From positions 14,245,361 to 14,309,360 of the forward strand of contig NC_067120.1 of the NCBI RefSeq assembly GCF_021347895.1: a stretch of DNA of 64,000 bases. The letters are read 5' to 3'. Position 1 is the first letter of the stretch. Every line of letters begins with the position of its first letter. The notes below the pieces were generated by a model that was not told the origin of the DNA, did no database searches, and worked only from the letters and a program-made list of their open reading frames with translations. The translations under genes were made by a program, and so were the position numbers. This DNA comes from Acanthochromis polyacanthus. Lineage: Eukaryota; Chordata; Actinopteri; Pomacentridae. This document shows positions 55,001-64,000 of this stretch, piece by piece.

Positions 55001-58000
55001 TCACACCTCTAACATCCGCACTCACCTGCATGAAGTTGTAAGTTCCCTGCATCTGTGCCATTAAGTCCTGCACCACCTGCTTCCTGACCATGGGGTCAGT
55101 AGGTGGTGCAGGAGACGTTAGGTTCATGGGGTGGGTTTCCAGGGCGACGGGGGGAGCTGCAGGCTGCACCGCCTGCTGCTGCTGCTGCTGCTGCTGCAAG
55201 GCACCAACGGCCTGAGAGTGGAAAAAGGGCAGAACAAGTGGATGGACAGAAGGTCAAATTTAGCATGATCTAGGTCAGAAAGAATAATCATTCAAACATT
55301 TAGTCTCAATTTTTGGAGGTGGCACATTTTGCATTCATGGATGCTAGCACTGGAAATGAGACATATGAGAGATAGCTAGCGGCTTAGCTTTGGTCCAACT
55401 TGGCTGGCTTACATCTAAACAGCAATATTTAAACTTGGTGAGAATTAGTTCAGCTTGTCTGTCTTCCGTGCCAGAATGTGCATGCTAAATCTTGCGCTAG
55501 CGATAGTTGGTATTAATGACTAACTGTTTAGCATAATATTAGCACTCTGACATTTTGCATAATGGAAAGTGCATTACAAATTAAATTTATTATTATGAGT
55601 AACAGTCTGAACAGTATGACAGAGAGAACATGCTCGGCACAAAAACCTGCACTAGTCGGAGCAGATCATATGCTGCAGTTATCACATGGAACCATACCAT
55701 TGCAGTGTGGTGCTCAGACATCTGCCTGACAGCCCTCACCAGAGAAGGAGCCTGTATATCCTGTAACCTGCCTGTAAATTGCATTCACCAGTCCCTGAAG
55801 GACTTTTACTTTTTTTTTTCTATGTTTGTTTTGAAACTTTGAATCACAATAGCTGAATATATCATCTTTCGCAATGGGCAGCTGAATATTTAATGCTGAC
55901 AATGATCACAACAGTGAGAGAAGAAATGAGCTACTGGCTGCAGGATGAGCACACAAAAACCAAAGTGTGTGATCCAAGAAATAAATGTAAATGTTGACAA
56001 TGCATGGTGCCACTGTTGCCATCAAATGTTCCCAATTTTATCTAACGTTAGTTGCGTACTGTGTGCACTATAAAACAGCATGCAGTGCATTTCTTTCAGG
56101 GACTTCATAGCCTTAGCCGCTTGCTGATCATTTGGCTGCTGCCATCACAGGACTGTGCCAAAACGATTGTAAGTAACACTCGGCCGCCTTGAAAATATTT
56201 GTCTCTGCTGTCGCTATCAAACAAAGGCAAAATCCAATCATGCACTGACAAATCTAATCTGAATATCACATCGGCAGTTTTCACATGACAGAGAGAAGAA
56301 ACAGGTGTGATATGATGGCAGCAGCAGTCACTCAGCTATGCACTGCTTTTTTTGACAAAGTGCATTCACGGCTTCTTTCATATTGTTGTGGCAGCGTTTA
56401 CAGAAACAAAAAGTATTTTACATACAGCAAATATTGTCTGGGAAAGAGAAGTGTTCCACTTGCACTCATGTTCCAAATGGTTTCAATTAATAGATCACAT
56501 AATTTGTTAACCACACCATCTTATGCATCATAGAGACATGCTCTGTGTCTCACTAAACTCCAAATCTATCATATGACCAAGTCACACAAGAAAAGGATCT
56601 GACTGGATATTTTGCACAGTATTCCATGATATGAAACCGTCTTGGATTATTTCTTGGTAGATTAGAGTAAACTTTCCTTGAAAATAATACAGATTCATGT
56701 CCAAACCAGCTAGTTCTGGACTCAAAGGGGTTCTCAAGGATAGGCTGCCTTTAGGATGCAGTAAAATTAAAAACAACAACAAAAAAAACATCAAGTCAGA
56801 AAAAAATGGCAAATAATCAGCAGCATAAAAAAGGAGAAGTTCATCTGAACATCCCTGCAGCATACCTCTGCTTCCCTGGTCCACTCATCCCCCTGCTCCT
56901 TCTCACTGCCGCTATATGTGCCGTCTGGAATGAACTGTCTGTTTACAAACTGGAAGGAACAAAGCAAACATCAGCACAAAGCTAAAAAAAAAATAACAGA
57001 ATGCCAAGATGCAACGATTTTGCTGGCAAGGGATACATTCCGCTCACCTCTGTTGTTTCCACCGCAATGGGTTCTGTGAATTCCTCAATTATTTCAGTTT
57101 CTGTAAAGAGAAAACACAATTGAGAGAGAATACAGGGCTTATTTATTTATCGTTTGATTACATTAGCATTTTTAAAATAGCAAGTTTCATGCAGCATGAC
57201 CACGGAAAACAGCCAGAACCTGGATCAACAGTCTGCTCTTCTGCTTCTGACGATTCAGCTACTGCTGCTGCTGCGGTTGGCTCTTCCTCTTCTTCGTCCT
57301 CGCACACTCCATTTTGGTGAGATGGAATCCGGTCAAAGTACCCGCTCAGCAGAACCTGGTCCAAAGTCTCTTTCAGTGCCTTGTCTAGCAGAGGAATAAC
57401 ATGGTCAGCATATCAGTGGAAAGTCAAGAAAGCACACATTCGGCCATCATATTGACAAGGTCACAATTATCAAACAATCATGAGTGAGCAGTGAATGTTT
57501 GCAGATCATCCAGTGTGGAAAACCTCTGATGCACTGAACAAGGATTTTACAATTTAACTTGTAAAATCCTTGGGTGTTAAAATACTCAAACAATCATACC
57601 ATCCTTATAATCAAACTAAAATCTCTGCTGGTATTTTTGGACTGCTGTGAAATACACCAATGTTGACAATGATTTTATTAATCTGTCATTTAAGTAATCT
57701 CCTAAGCAACAAAAGCCAAAAACATACTGATTATAGCCTCTAAAATATCAATACTTGCTGCATCTTCTGCAGAAGTTTTTTTGGTTCTGAACTCAACATG
57801 CCTGTGATGCACCAAATTTAAACGTCCACCTTAAAAAAATGCAAAAGTCAATTCTTCATTTAACTCCACAATGTGTAAGCCACTGTTCAGCACAAAAAAA
57901 AATCTTTGGTTTGTAGTTTGACCAGATTTAGAAGAAAACATAAAGAAGGAAGCCCACAACTATCAACACTTTCTATTTCAAATGTTGTTTAAGCCTATTC

Positions 58001-60557
58001 AATACACTAAAATATGCATTTTGTCTTCTAAGAAAAAACAACACAGAAATCTCATCTGGCAGAACAATTTGGTCCCTTAAACGTCAAACTGCCTCACTGT
58101 AACAGCTACAGGAAGAACTGAAAACTACAGTAATGTGGGCATTAAAACATGATTTGACAAACCCAAGCACAGACTGCAGCTAAAGTTTAAATAGATTTAA
58201 ATCTGCTAATGTCACAATCATGACATGTAATTCAGGAGAAAAGCCCGCAGGATAGCTCATGCATTTACACTTCTGGCTGTACAGACAAAGCAGCTCAATG
58301 TTATTTCCTTCATTTCCTTATGCCTCAGGTCAAAAGGTCTGCTGCTGCCTGAATAAATATCACTGTGATTCCCAAAATGAGACCTTCTTACTGAGGTGAA
58401 AGGGTTGACTGGTATCACAGCAGTGAACTGGGTCACCAGTATCCTAATGTGGCTCCAGAAATTCTGACCAGTGGAACCACAGGCGACAGGGCCACTGGCA
58501 CCCTGCCTCACTGCTGAGTCAGGATAAGCCCACAGCTCTCAGCCCCCGAGCAGAATGCAGCAGCGCAAAGCCCGAGGCCAGACCGCTGAGAATGCAGTAC
58601 TCCAATATCCCCAAGCCCTGATTATTCACATCACAGCACTGCATGCATGCTGCGTTAACAAAACACAATGCACGTTTTACATTAACATATTAAGACTGGC
58701 CAAAGGAAGCAGCACCTTTTGACCAGAAGGTACTGTTTAGAACTTCTGTCATGTCGATCTACCTTGCCTTTAGACTAATCAAAAGAATGTGACAGATTAC
58801 TTATGGCCAGCTTCAACATGACACAAAGCTTGCTGATGACTGCTGTGTCACCAACCATCTGATAAAATGTCCTGCCAACAATTTTCACCACCAGCTGGGC
58901 ATCTAAATAAAGCCAGTTTGGGTTGAATAATGAATCGCCTTGTATCTAAACTTTAATTTGCTGTAAACTGCAGAACAGTTGTAGCTAACAGCTATTTTCA
59001 GTATTGATTATTTCACCAGTTACTTTCTCCATGAAATGTTTTACTGCAGTTTGTCTAAAAAAAAAAAAAAAAGGTTAAATAGCAACAAACGAAAATCACT
59101 GTTTCACATAGCCCAAAGTAATGTCTACAAGTTTCTTGTTTTAAAGGGCAAACATCAGAAACTGAATGATATGCTAAGTATCATTAATAATTTCAAAGAT
59201 TCACAATTTTCTAGGAGGGAATGGTGAATTTTCAGAACGTATTTGATAAAAAATAACTTAAATGTTGAACTAATAATCAAATAAAGTACATTATTTTTCT
59301 GTTGAGTGACTAATGATTTCAACATCTAACCTTGGTAAGCTTTTACTGACGACAATTAGCCAAAGCAAAGAGATACATTCACAGATCCTCTGTTGATTTC
59401 TACAGCTTGAAATCATCAAGAATTTAAATTTGACTTACATGTTGTTCCAACCACAACCATGTCCTTCCCTTCTAGCAGGTCCCAGAGGTGCACAGATGCA
59501 TCTTCATACTGGTCAGTCAACCTGTGTGTGCAACAATAAAGTTTTGGGATCCTGTTGTTAAAAAGCGATAAAAGAGGCTTTTCTGCATCTGTAATTGATT
59601 CAGATATCAGCTTAGACTAACCTGACGTTTTGGTCACGGTCTGGCCCCACTAACTTGTAGAACTCATCAAAAGCTGCGAGGTCTCCGTCTGTCAGCAGCG
59701 GTATGCCGGCGACTCCCTGCTTCAGGTCCTGTCTCACAGTGTCTTCGCCCAGCCGGTCCAGGAGGAACTGTAGTTCCAGGACTGTCTTCAACCTCCTCTG
59801 CTCTGCCTCCTCCCGCTGCAGCTGCTCCCGCCGTGCAGACTTCTTCACCACCTTCTGGATCTGATGATGGGATAGACGAACAACATTAAGGCAGGTTAGC
59901 ACAGGCCAAGGTGGACGCAAATCTGAGTGAACATTTCTACAAAACCAAAGTCATTCTTACATCTTGTCCCAAAGCAATAAACGTCTTCTGCAATTCTCGG
60001 GCAAACTCCAAGTTATTCATGACTTCCTGGTATTTGGCGAGTGCTTCCTAAAAAGATGAAGAAGAAACAGATATTTTACACATTGGTAAGTTGCAAAGTC
60101 TTTCTAAGAATTACAGAATTATGTGTGCAGAATCATGAATACGTATGTGCACCCACCAGCTGGTCCTGGTTGAGACCCTCCCCTTTGTTCTTCCTGACTT
60201 GATAATCATCCAGTTTGCTCTGTAATAGAACATTTAAAAAAAACAGCTCTAAATTTTGACACGACATCTTCTTGTCCTGGCTCCAGTTTACTTAGGACAC
60301 TTCAAGTATCAACTGCTTTGAAGTATGAGGTTTAGCTGCATGTTATTAATGGGGAAAAAGATCTGGAAGAAATGGTTGTTTAAAGTCTTCACCTTTTTCT
60401 TTTCCATGTTGCGGACCTTCTTGTCAATAACACACAGCACTTGCTTCAAGACTTCAGAGTGTCCACAGAGTGAAAAATTGCCCATTGACCCTGGAGCGGA
60501 TCCCACATCTGGGCTGGCAGATTGCACTGTCCTATTTGCATTCATTGCTGAGGGCAT
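49073..60557 (-). CDS. caprin1: Caprin-1, cytoplasmic activation/proliferation-associated RNA-binding protein
   Basis: Caprin-1 binds mRNA, partners G3BP1 and FMRP, and promotes stress-granule and neuronal RNA-granule assembly in the cytoplasm. Seventeen coding exons give 688 codons including TGA (687 aa; human 709). Start MPSAMNANRT lies right at an acceptor and matches the human MPSATSH start. Order: low-complexity N-terminus; helical HR1/coiled-coil region (about 38-230) with EEAEQRRLKTVLELQFLLD; acidic stretch CEDEEEEEPTAAAA (about 240); Q8 run at 319-326; the G3BP-binding motif YNFMQDSMLEFDGQ from Tyr371; Q/P-rich middle; C-terminal RGG-type region with SRGGPRNARG, NGYRG and YKRGAGQGPRG. 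The human protein has more Gly-Arg at the end, so the tail here is shorter. NAT10 lies downstream on the same strand, as in human. Confidence 0.95.
49570..49640 (-). mobile_element. Retroposon 3' tail with (TTTGAT)n
   Basis: On the minus strand, TGTACATGTCAGTGACAATA then AAGGCATTTGATTTGATTTG is a short 3' tail of a type I associate with fish retroposons. Only the extreme end is present, in CAPRIN1 intron 15. Confidence 0.5.
50430..51504. mobile_element. Non-autonomous hAT-like element
   Basis: The ends TAGGGCTGGGAC and GTCCCACCACTA are imperfect terminal inverted repeats, followed inward by TTAATTAATT-rich subterminal sequence on both sides. An 8 bp target duplication AAAATAAT is present at 50423-50430 and 51505-51512. 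The length of 8 bp and the TAGGG-type ends define hAT. No transposase frame is present in its 1.07 kb. It lies in CAPRIN1 intron 15 with its right end 20 bases from the splice donor of the exon at 51524. Confidence 0.88.
52566..53056. mobile_element. TTAA-flanked MITE in CAPRIN1 intron 13
   Basis: Perfect TTAA lies on both sides (52562-52565 and 53057-53060). The ends CTCTCTGAAACCTAAAACCC and GGGGTTTAAAGCG are imperfect inverted repeats. There is no ORF. It resembles piggyBac-type miniature elements, but the ends are weak, so this is tentative. Confidence 0.5.
54023..55025 (-). other. caprin1: CAPRIN1 intron 9
   Basis: One kilobase of AT-rich intron with no recognised feature. Confidence 0.55.
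55173..55196 (-). repeat. caprin1: (CAG)8 coding repeat in CAPRIN1
   Basis: Eight uninterrupted CAG codons (CTG on the plus strand) encode Gln319-Gln326 near the start of exon 9. The human protein has shorter glutamine runs here. A pure codon repeat is prone to length variation. Confidence 0.95.
55212..56865 (-). other. caprin1: CAPRIN1 intron 8
   Basis: AT-rich intron of 1.65 kb. I see no coding exon, RNA gene or clear transposon. Confidence 0.55.
57385..59438 (-). other. caprin1: CAPRIN1 intron 5
   Basis: Two kilobases of intron with no feature I can support. Confidence 0.55.
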
Positions 60558-61540
60558 CTAGAAATCAAAGTGGAAAAGTTTAACTTTTGGTGACCGTAAA
60601 GAGATCCTTTAATCAATGAAAGTAATACAAGTACATAATCAAAAGGAGTATTTGAAAATCGCTCATCAGCATGTGCTGAAACCAACTCAGACTATAAAAA
60701 GCCAATAACTGCTACATGGTGACCACTGGGGTCTGTGCCATTAGATCGGGGCTGCAGCTAATGCTTCTCTTCATTATTAATTACTAATTATGTTAAGTCA
60801 ATTATCTGGGTCAAATTAATCATTTTGACAATAATCTGTGGGAAAATGCGCTGATTAGATTCTTGAATCAGTGTCAGTACAGATAAAGTTTCCACATCAG
60901 CGCCATTACATATTACACTAATTCAACCACAGCAGGTCCCTGACTCAGCTATTACTGCCACAGCGTTCCCTGGCCTCATGTTACCTTATGTAAAAGTAAT
61001 TCAGATACATTTCTAGAAGCAAAGTGTACTCAGTCTCAATATGGAAATGATCCAAAAAAAAAAAAAAACAAAACTACGGCCCAAACATTGACAGTTTGCT
61101 GTCAATTTCCCACCATAGCTTCAATAAAGACTCACACGATGTGTCTACCAAAACTGTTTCTGGAAGTCTCAGCTGACAAACCAAATGAATCTAATAACTT
61201 ATCTCTATCTGGCATATCATCAGGTTACACGCTACAGTGGGTCTGCTGTACAGACTGCAAAGCGACTTGGAGCTGTAGAAATATAGCTGACTTTTCACAG
61301 TCACATATTTTACTTCACAAAAGAAAAACCTGTAGCTAGTGGCATATGAAATAACAACAGAGGTGTACGCGGCTGAGTTGTGATTTGCTAGTACAAGAAA
61401 AACAGTGCGGCTATGTAGCACAGGTGCTAATGAGGTGTACACAATGCGGAAACATGGTGCAGTAACAATTTGCTTATACAATATCTGTGTCAGTCAGACC
61501 ACATCTATGAGCCATAAAACTATTCTTTCAAATAATCTGG
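60558..61540 (-). other. caprin1: CAPRIN1 5' UTR intron
   Basis: The ATG exon opens right at an acceptor (TTTCTAG|ATG at 60557), so an upstream noncoding exon is required. This stretch is the intervening intron and holds nothing else I recognise. Confidence 0.6.
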
Positions 61541-61559
61541 CTAACTTTAGTTCAAACTG

Positions 61560-62045
61560 AGTGCGAACCGAAGGGAGGACGTTTTTGGACCCGACATTCC
61601 CTACTCGCCAAATTGTTTCCGCTGTTACTCAAACTATAAATCTGTACCTCCCGCTACCAGGTCTGTGGCCCGGGCTTGGCCCAGCAATGCGACCGGTTCG
61701 CCGGTGTGTCTCTCGGTTTGGTAAAATGGCCTTGGCCACACTACCGTTAGCACAGACCGTTGACTTAGCATCCTCGCGTACTGCTAGCTTGCCTGTCTGA
61801 TAGCTACACCGACGCGTGCGAGCCAACAGCCGGCCGGGAGACCCGTTACCTGGACAGCACAACTCCGGATTCACCCACCTTGATGTGATATATCCACAGG
61901 GGAGCTTGCTAGCGAAATGTACGAAAAGGCCGAGTTGTTATTATTGTTGTGTTGCTTTATTTTCTCTTTCACTCTAGTGTGGGATCCGCCCCGCCGGCCT
62001 CACCGACAACTGAGACGGTTCGAAAGACGGAGAAACTCTTTATAA
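61560..62045 (-). promoter_or_regulatory. caprin1: CpG-rich CAPRIN1 promoter and noncoding first exon
   Basis: CpG density and G+C rise sharply against AT-rich flanks. A minus-strand donor GTCCAG|GTAACG (near 61850) or TCAAG|GTGGGT (near 61877) could end the noncoding exon. The reading frames in this block on both strands show no family resemblance and reflect high G+C. The transcription start probably lies at about 61900-62040. Confidence 0.6.
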
Positions 62046-64000
62046 AGGCGAAGGTCCGTTTTTAGCTGTCCCAAAATATGCCTGCATAAATAAACTACAG
62101 AAACAGACCATAATTAATAATTTTTGTAAATATAGCAAAATTTACATCCACCACTCAAAAATACTATTACGATTGCTTAGCACCTAAAGAATCTTTCCGC
62201 AATTCAAACTTTTAAACTTACTATTTATGCTCAGGCATAAATGTGCAAAGCTTCTTGGCAGAAAATCTGCACAATCATTAGCTTTGATTAGGCTATCCTG
62301 TCTCTCTGTCCCTCTGCCATATACAGTGTGTTTCTGCAGCTGTCCCATCTCACTGTAACCCTGCCATGTGTTGGATCACACCTGTGTCATCACACAACCC
62401 ATCACGCATGGCAATATATGACTGCAATCTTTTGCAGCAGTTTGAAGTTCAAGTTCAATGTGGAAGTAGGTATTTAAAAATAGCTGAGATGACTTACTAG
62501 ATTGTGGGACCTTTAGAAATTCAATTAAGTTGAACTTATATTCATATTTCACTTTACAAAAATATGAAATGTTTTACAATAAAACAATGACAACAGGAAA
62601 AACAAAAACGACAATAATAATGTTTATTCTACAGCTAAATTAGTTTGTGTTAAAAGTAAACAAGTCTTTTTCAAGGCTTTTAACCACCTCCCATGGTCTA
62701 AGGATTGAGTTGGCAAAGGTCATTTTCGGACGTTTTAGTATTTCATTTTTTTAAATAACACATCTTGTTGAGTGCTTCTCATGTGATCGAATCTGATTGG
62801 TGAAATGCATTCTTTTCCTCTAAACTAAGATAAACAACCAGAACTTATGCCACCTGATCAGCTTTTTCCTAACAGCAACTGGCCTCATCAACATGGCCAA
62901 AGACTCATGATTTACACTGTGCTTACTGTTACATACATACCAAACACCAAGTCAAAAGCTTTGTATGTGAAAACCTAATTAGCAATTGAACAGATAAGCT
63001 CTTTCTGTCTTTCTCAAAGAGAAAAGGTGGCAAGTCTACGAGATGGAAAGATAAAAACTCCACCTTGTAAATCTCTGTCAGAGCTGTGAAAGTGAACATG
63101 CTAATACATACACATGGCATATGTACCATAGCAGTTATGAATTAGATTTTTATTACATGATTCTGATGGCCAAAAGAATTCCTAGTGACAGTATTATTGT
63201 GATTTCAACAGGAAAACTGGGGGAAAAACATGCCGTCACTGAAATTTATCTTCAGATCTTCAGCTTTGTCTATTGTGTTTTATCTCTTTCTTAGTAAATG
63301 ATTTACATTCAAAGTACAAGTGCAGCGGCACAGAGAGAGAAAGAGAGGGTTAGTAATCACAACTGTAGAAAAGCATATAAAAAGAACAATTAGAATTAAT
63401 GGATAGTGAAAAGGCAACGACATGAGCTGATAAACAAAAGATTATGAAGGCCAAACATCTGCAATCAAGACCATGTTGGCTGAGATCACCGATTACATTA
63501 AAGTGTTAACAAGACAGCTGCCAAATTGTTCATTATGGTCATATGTGTGTTATTTATAATCAAAACTGTATTTTTATTACCACATTTATCATTAGTGATA
63601 TGTCACAACCCCTCTAATATGTACTAGAGTAACACAGACCACATCTATAACAATTGCAGTAAAACATATATGTATGTATATGTTGAAAACATATTATATA
63701 TACTTATACTTAGCATTAAAAACAGGGTTCCACCACATTTTCTGGCTCATCTGCCTGATTTGACGTCTTTGTCAATCCAGCAAGTAGACAGTTGCCATTG
63801 AAATATGTAGAATGTGTTTGCATTATATTTCCAAAAACATAATCGTAGTATTTTTTCTAATTTAGAACACATCAAATTTCAGTCTGGCAGTTTTACAACC
63901 ACCAACCCATCTGCCTCTCAAGCATCCCTGTTGCTTTGACGTACAACTTGTCAAATTTTTATCATTTCTATAATATCAGATTATTTAGTATTGCATTTCT
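62046..64000. other. Upstream flank without recognised genes
   Basis: AT-rich sequence with only short frames. I see no exon, RNA gene or clear repeat up to the end of the window. Confidence 0.5.

Larger units (their letters stand above)
49073..60557 (-). other. caprin1: CAPRIN1 exon map
   Basis: Coding exons, 5' to 3' on the minus strand: 60557-60393, 60219-60157, 60047-59961, 59860-59622, 59521-59439, 57384-57220, 57100-57048, 56949-56866, 55211-55026, 54022-53914, 53796-53735, 53637-53545, 53266-53120, 52020-51867, 51703-51524, 49368-49262, 49159-49073. All have GT/AG boundaries with matching phase. The last acceptor (GCTTAAG) is weak, but the joined DGYQQNYKRG sequence supports it. Confidence 0.88.

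Noticed and set aside
61561..61800. Plus-strand frame of 79 codons in the CpG-rich block.
   Set aside because: It overlaps a CAPRIN1 promoter region of high G+C, lacks family resemblance and has an antisense counterpart of equal length.

Overview
This is a vertebrate nuclear window, almost certainly from a spiny-rayed teleost fish. It holds five intron-rich protein genes with GT-AG splicing and vertebrate-type UTRs. Their proteins align nearly end to end with human orthologues as I know them. The introns carry typical fish repeats: Tc1/mariner, hAT, TTAA-flanked miniature elements and LINE tails. I cannot name the species.

Layout. 1-2.9 kb (+): last exon and 3' UTR of EDC3, an mRNA-decapping scaffold. 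3.0-19.6 kb (+): CSK, the kinase that restrains Src-family kinases, with a noncoding first exon and 12 coding exons (451 aa). 20.7-34.3 kb (+): ADAL, an N6-methyl-AMP deaminase, 10 coding exons (347 aa). Its third intron is swollen by an 8.4 kb tandem array. 34.3-47.7 kb (-): NAT10, the RNA cytidine acetyltransferase, 28 coding exons (1037 aa), convergent with ADAL. 48.6-62 kb (-): CAPRIN1, an RNA-granule protein, 17 coding exons (687 aa), in tandem upstream of NAT10. 62-64 kb: no gene seen. I rebuilt the exons by hand from reading frame, splice sites and family knowledge. Frame closes across every junction of the four complete genes, but no transcript was available.

The genes do not form one pathway, although EDC3, NAT10 and CAPRIN1 all act on mRNA. 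From memory, EDC3, CSK and ADAL are on human chromosome 15, while CAPRIN1-NAT10 are adjacent in the same order on human 11p13. The ADAL/NAT10 gap is therefore a rearrangement junction relative to human.

The most striking structure is the array at 22.90-31.36 kb. It has about 38-39 bp monomers organised into 510 bp higher-order repeats, which are repeated again at about 1.87 kb. Three unrelated mobile-element insertions lie only in its first third. Other notable points are a GC-AG intron and a uORF in CSK, a long fold-back element in a NAT10 intron, a broken Tc1-type transposon filling most of another NAT10 intron, a hAT element 20 bp from a CAPRIN1 splice donor, and a 105 bp nested insertion with a perfect 13 bp target duplication. 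I found no CRISPR, phage, operon or toxin-like system.
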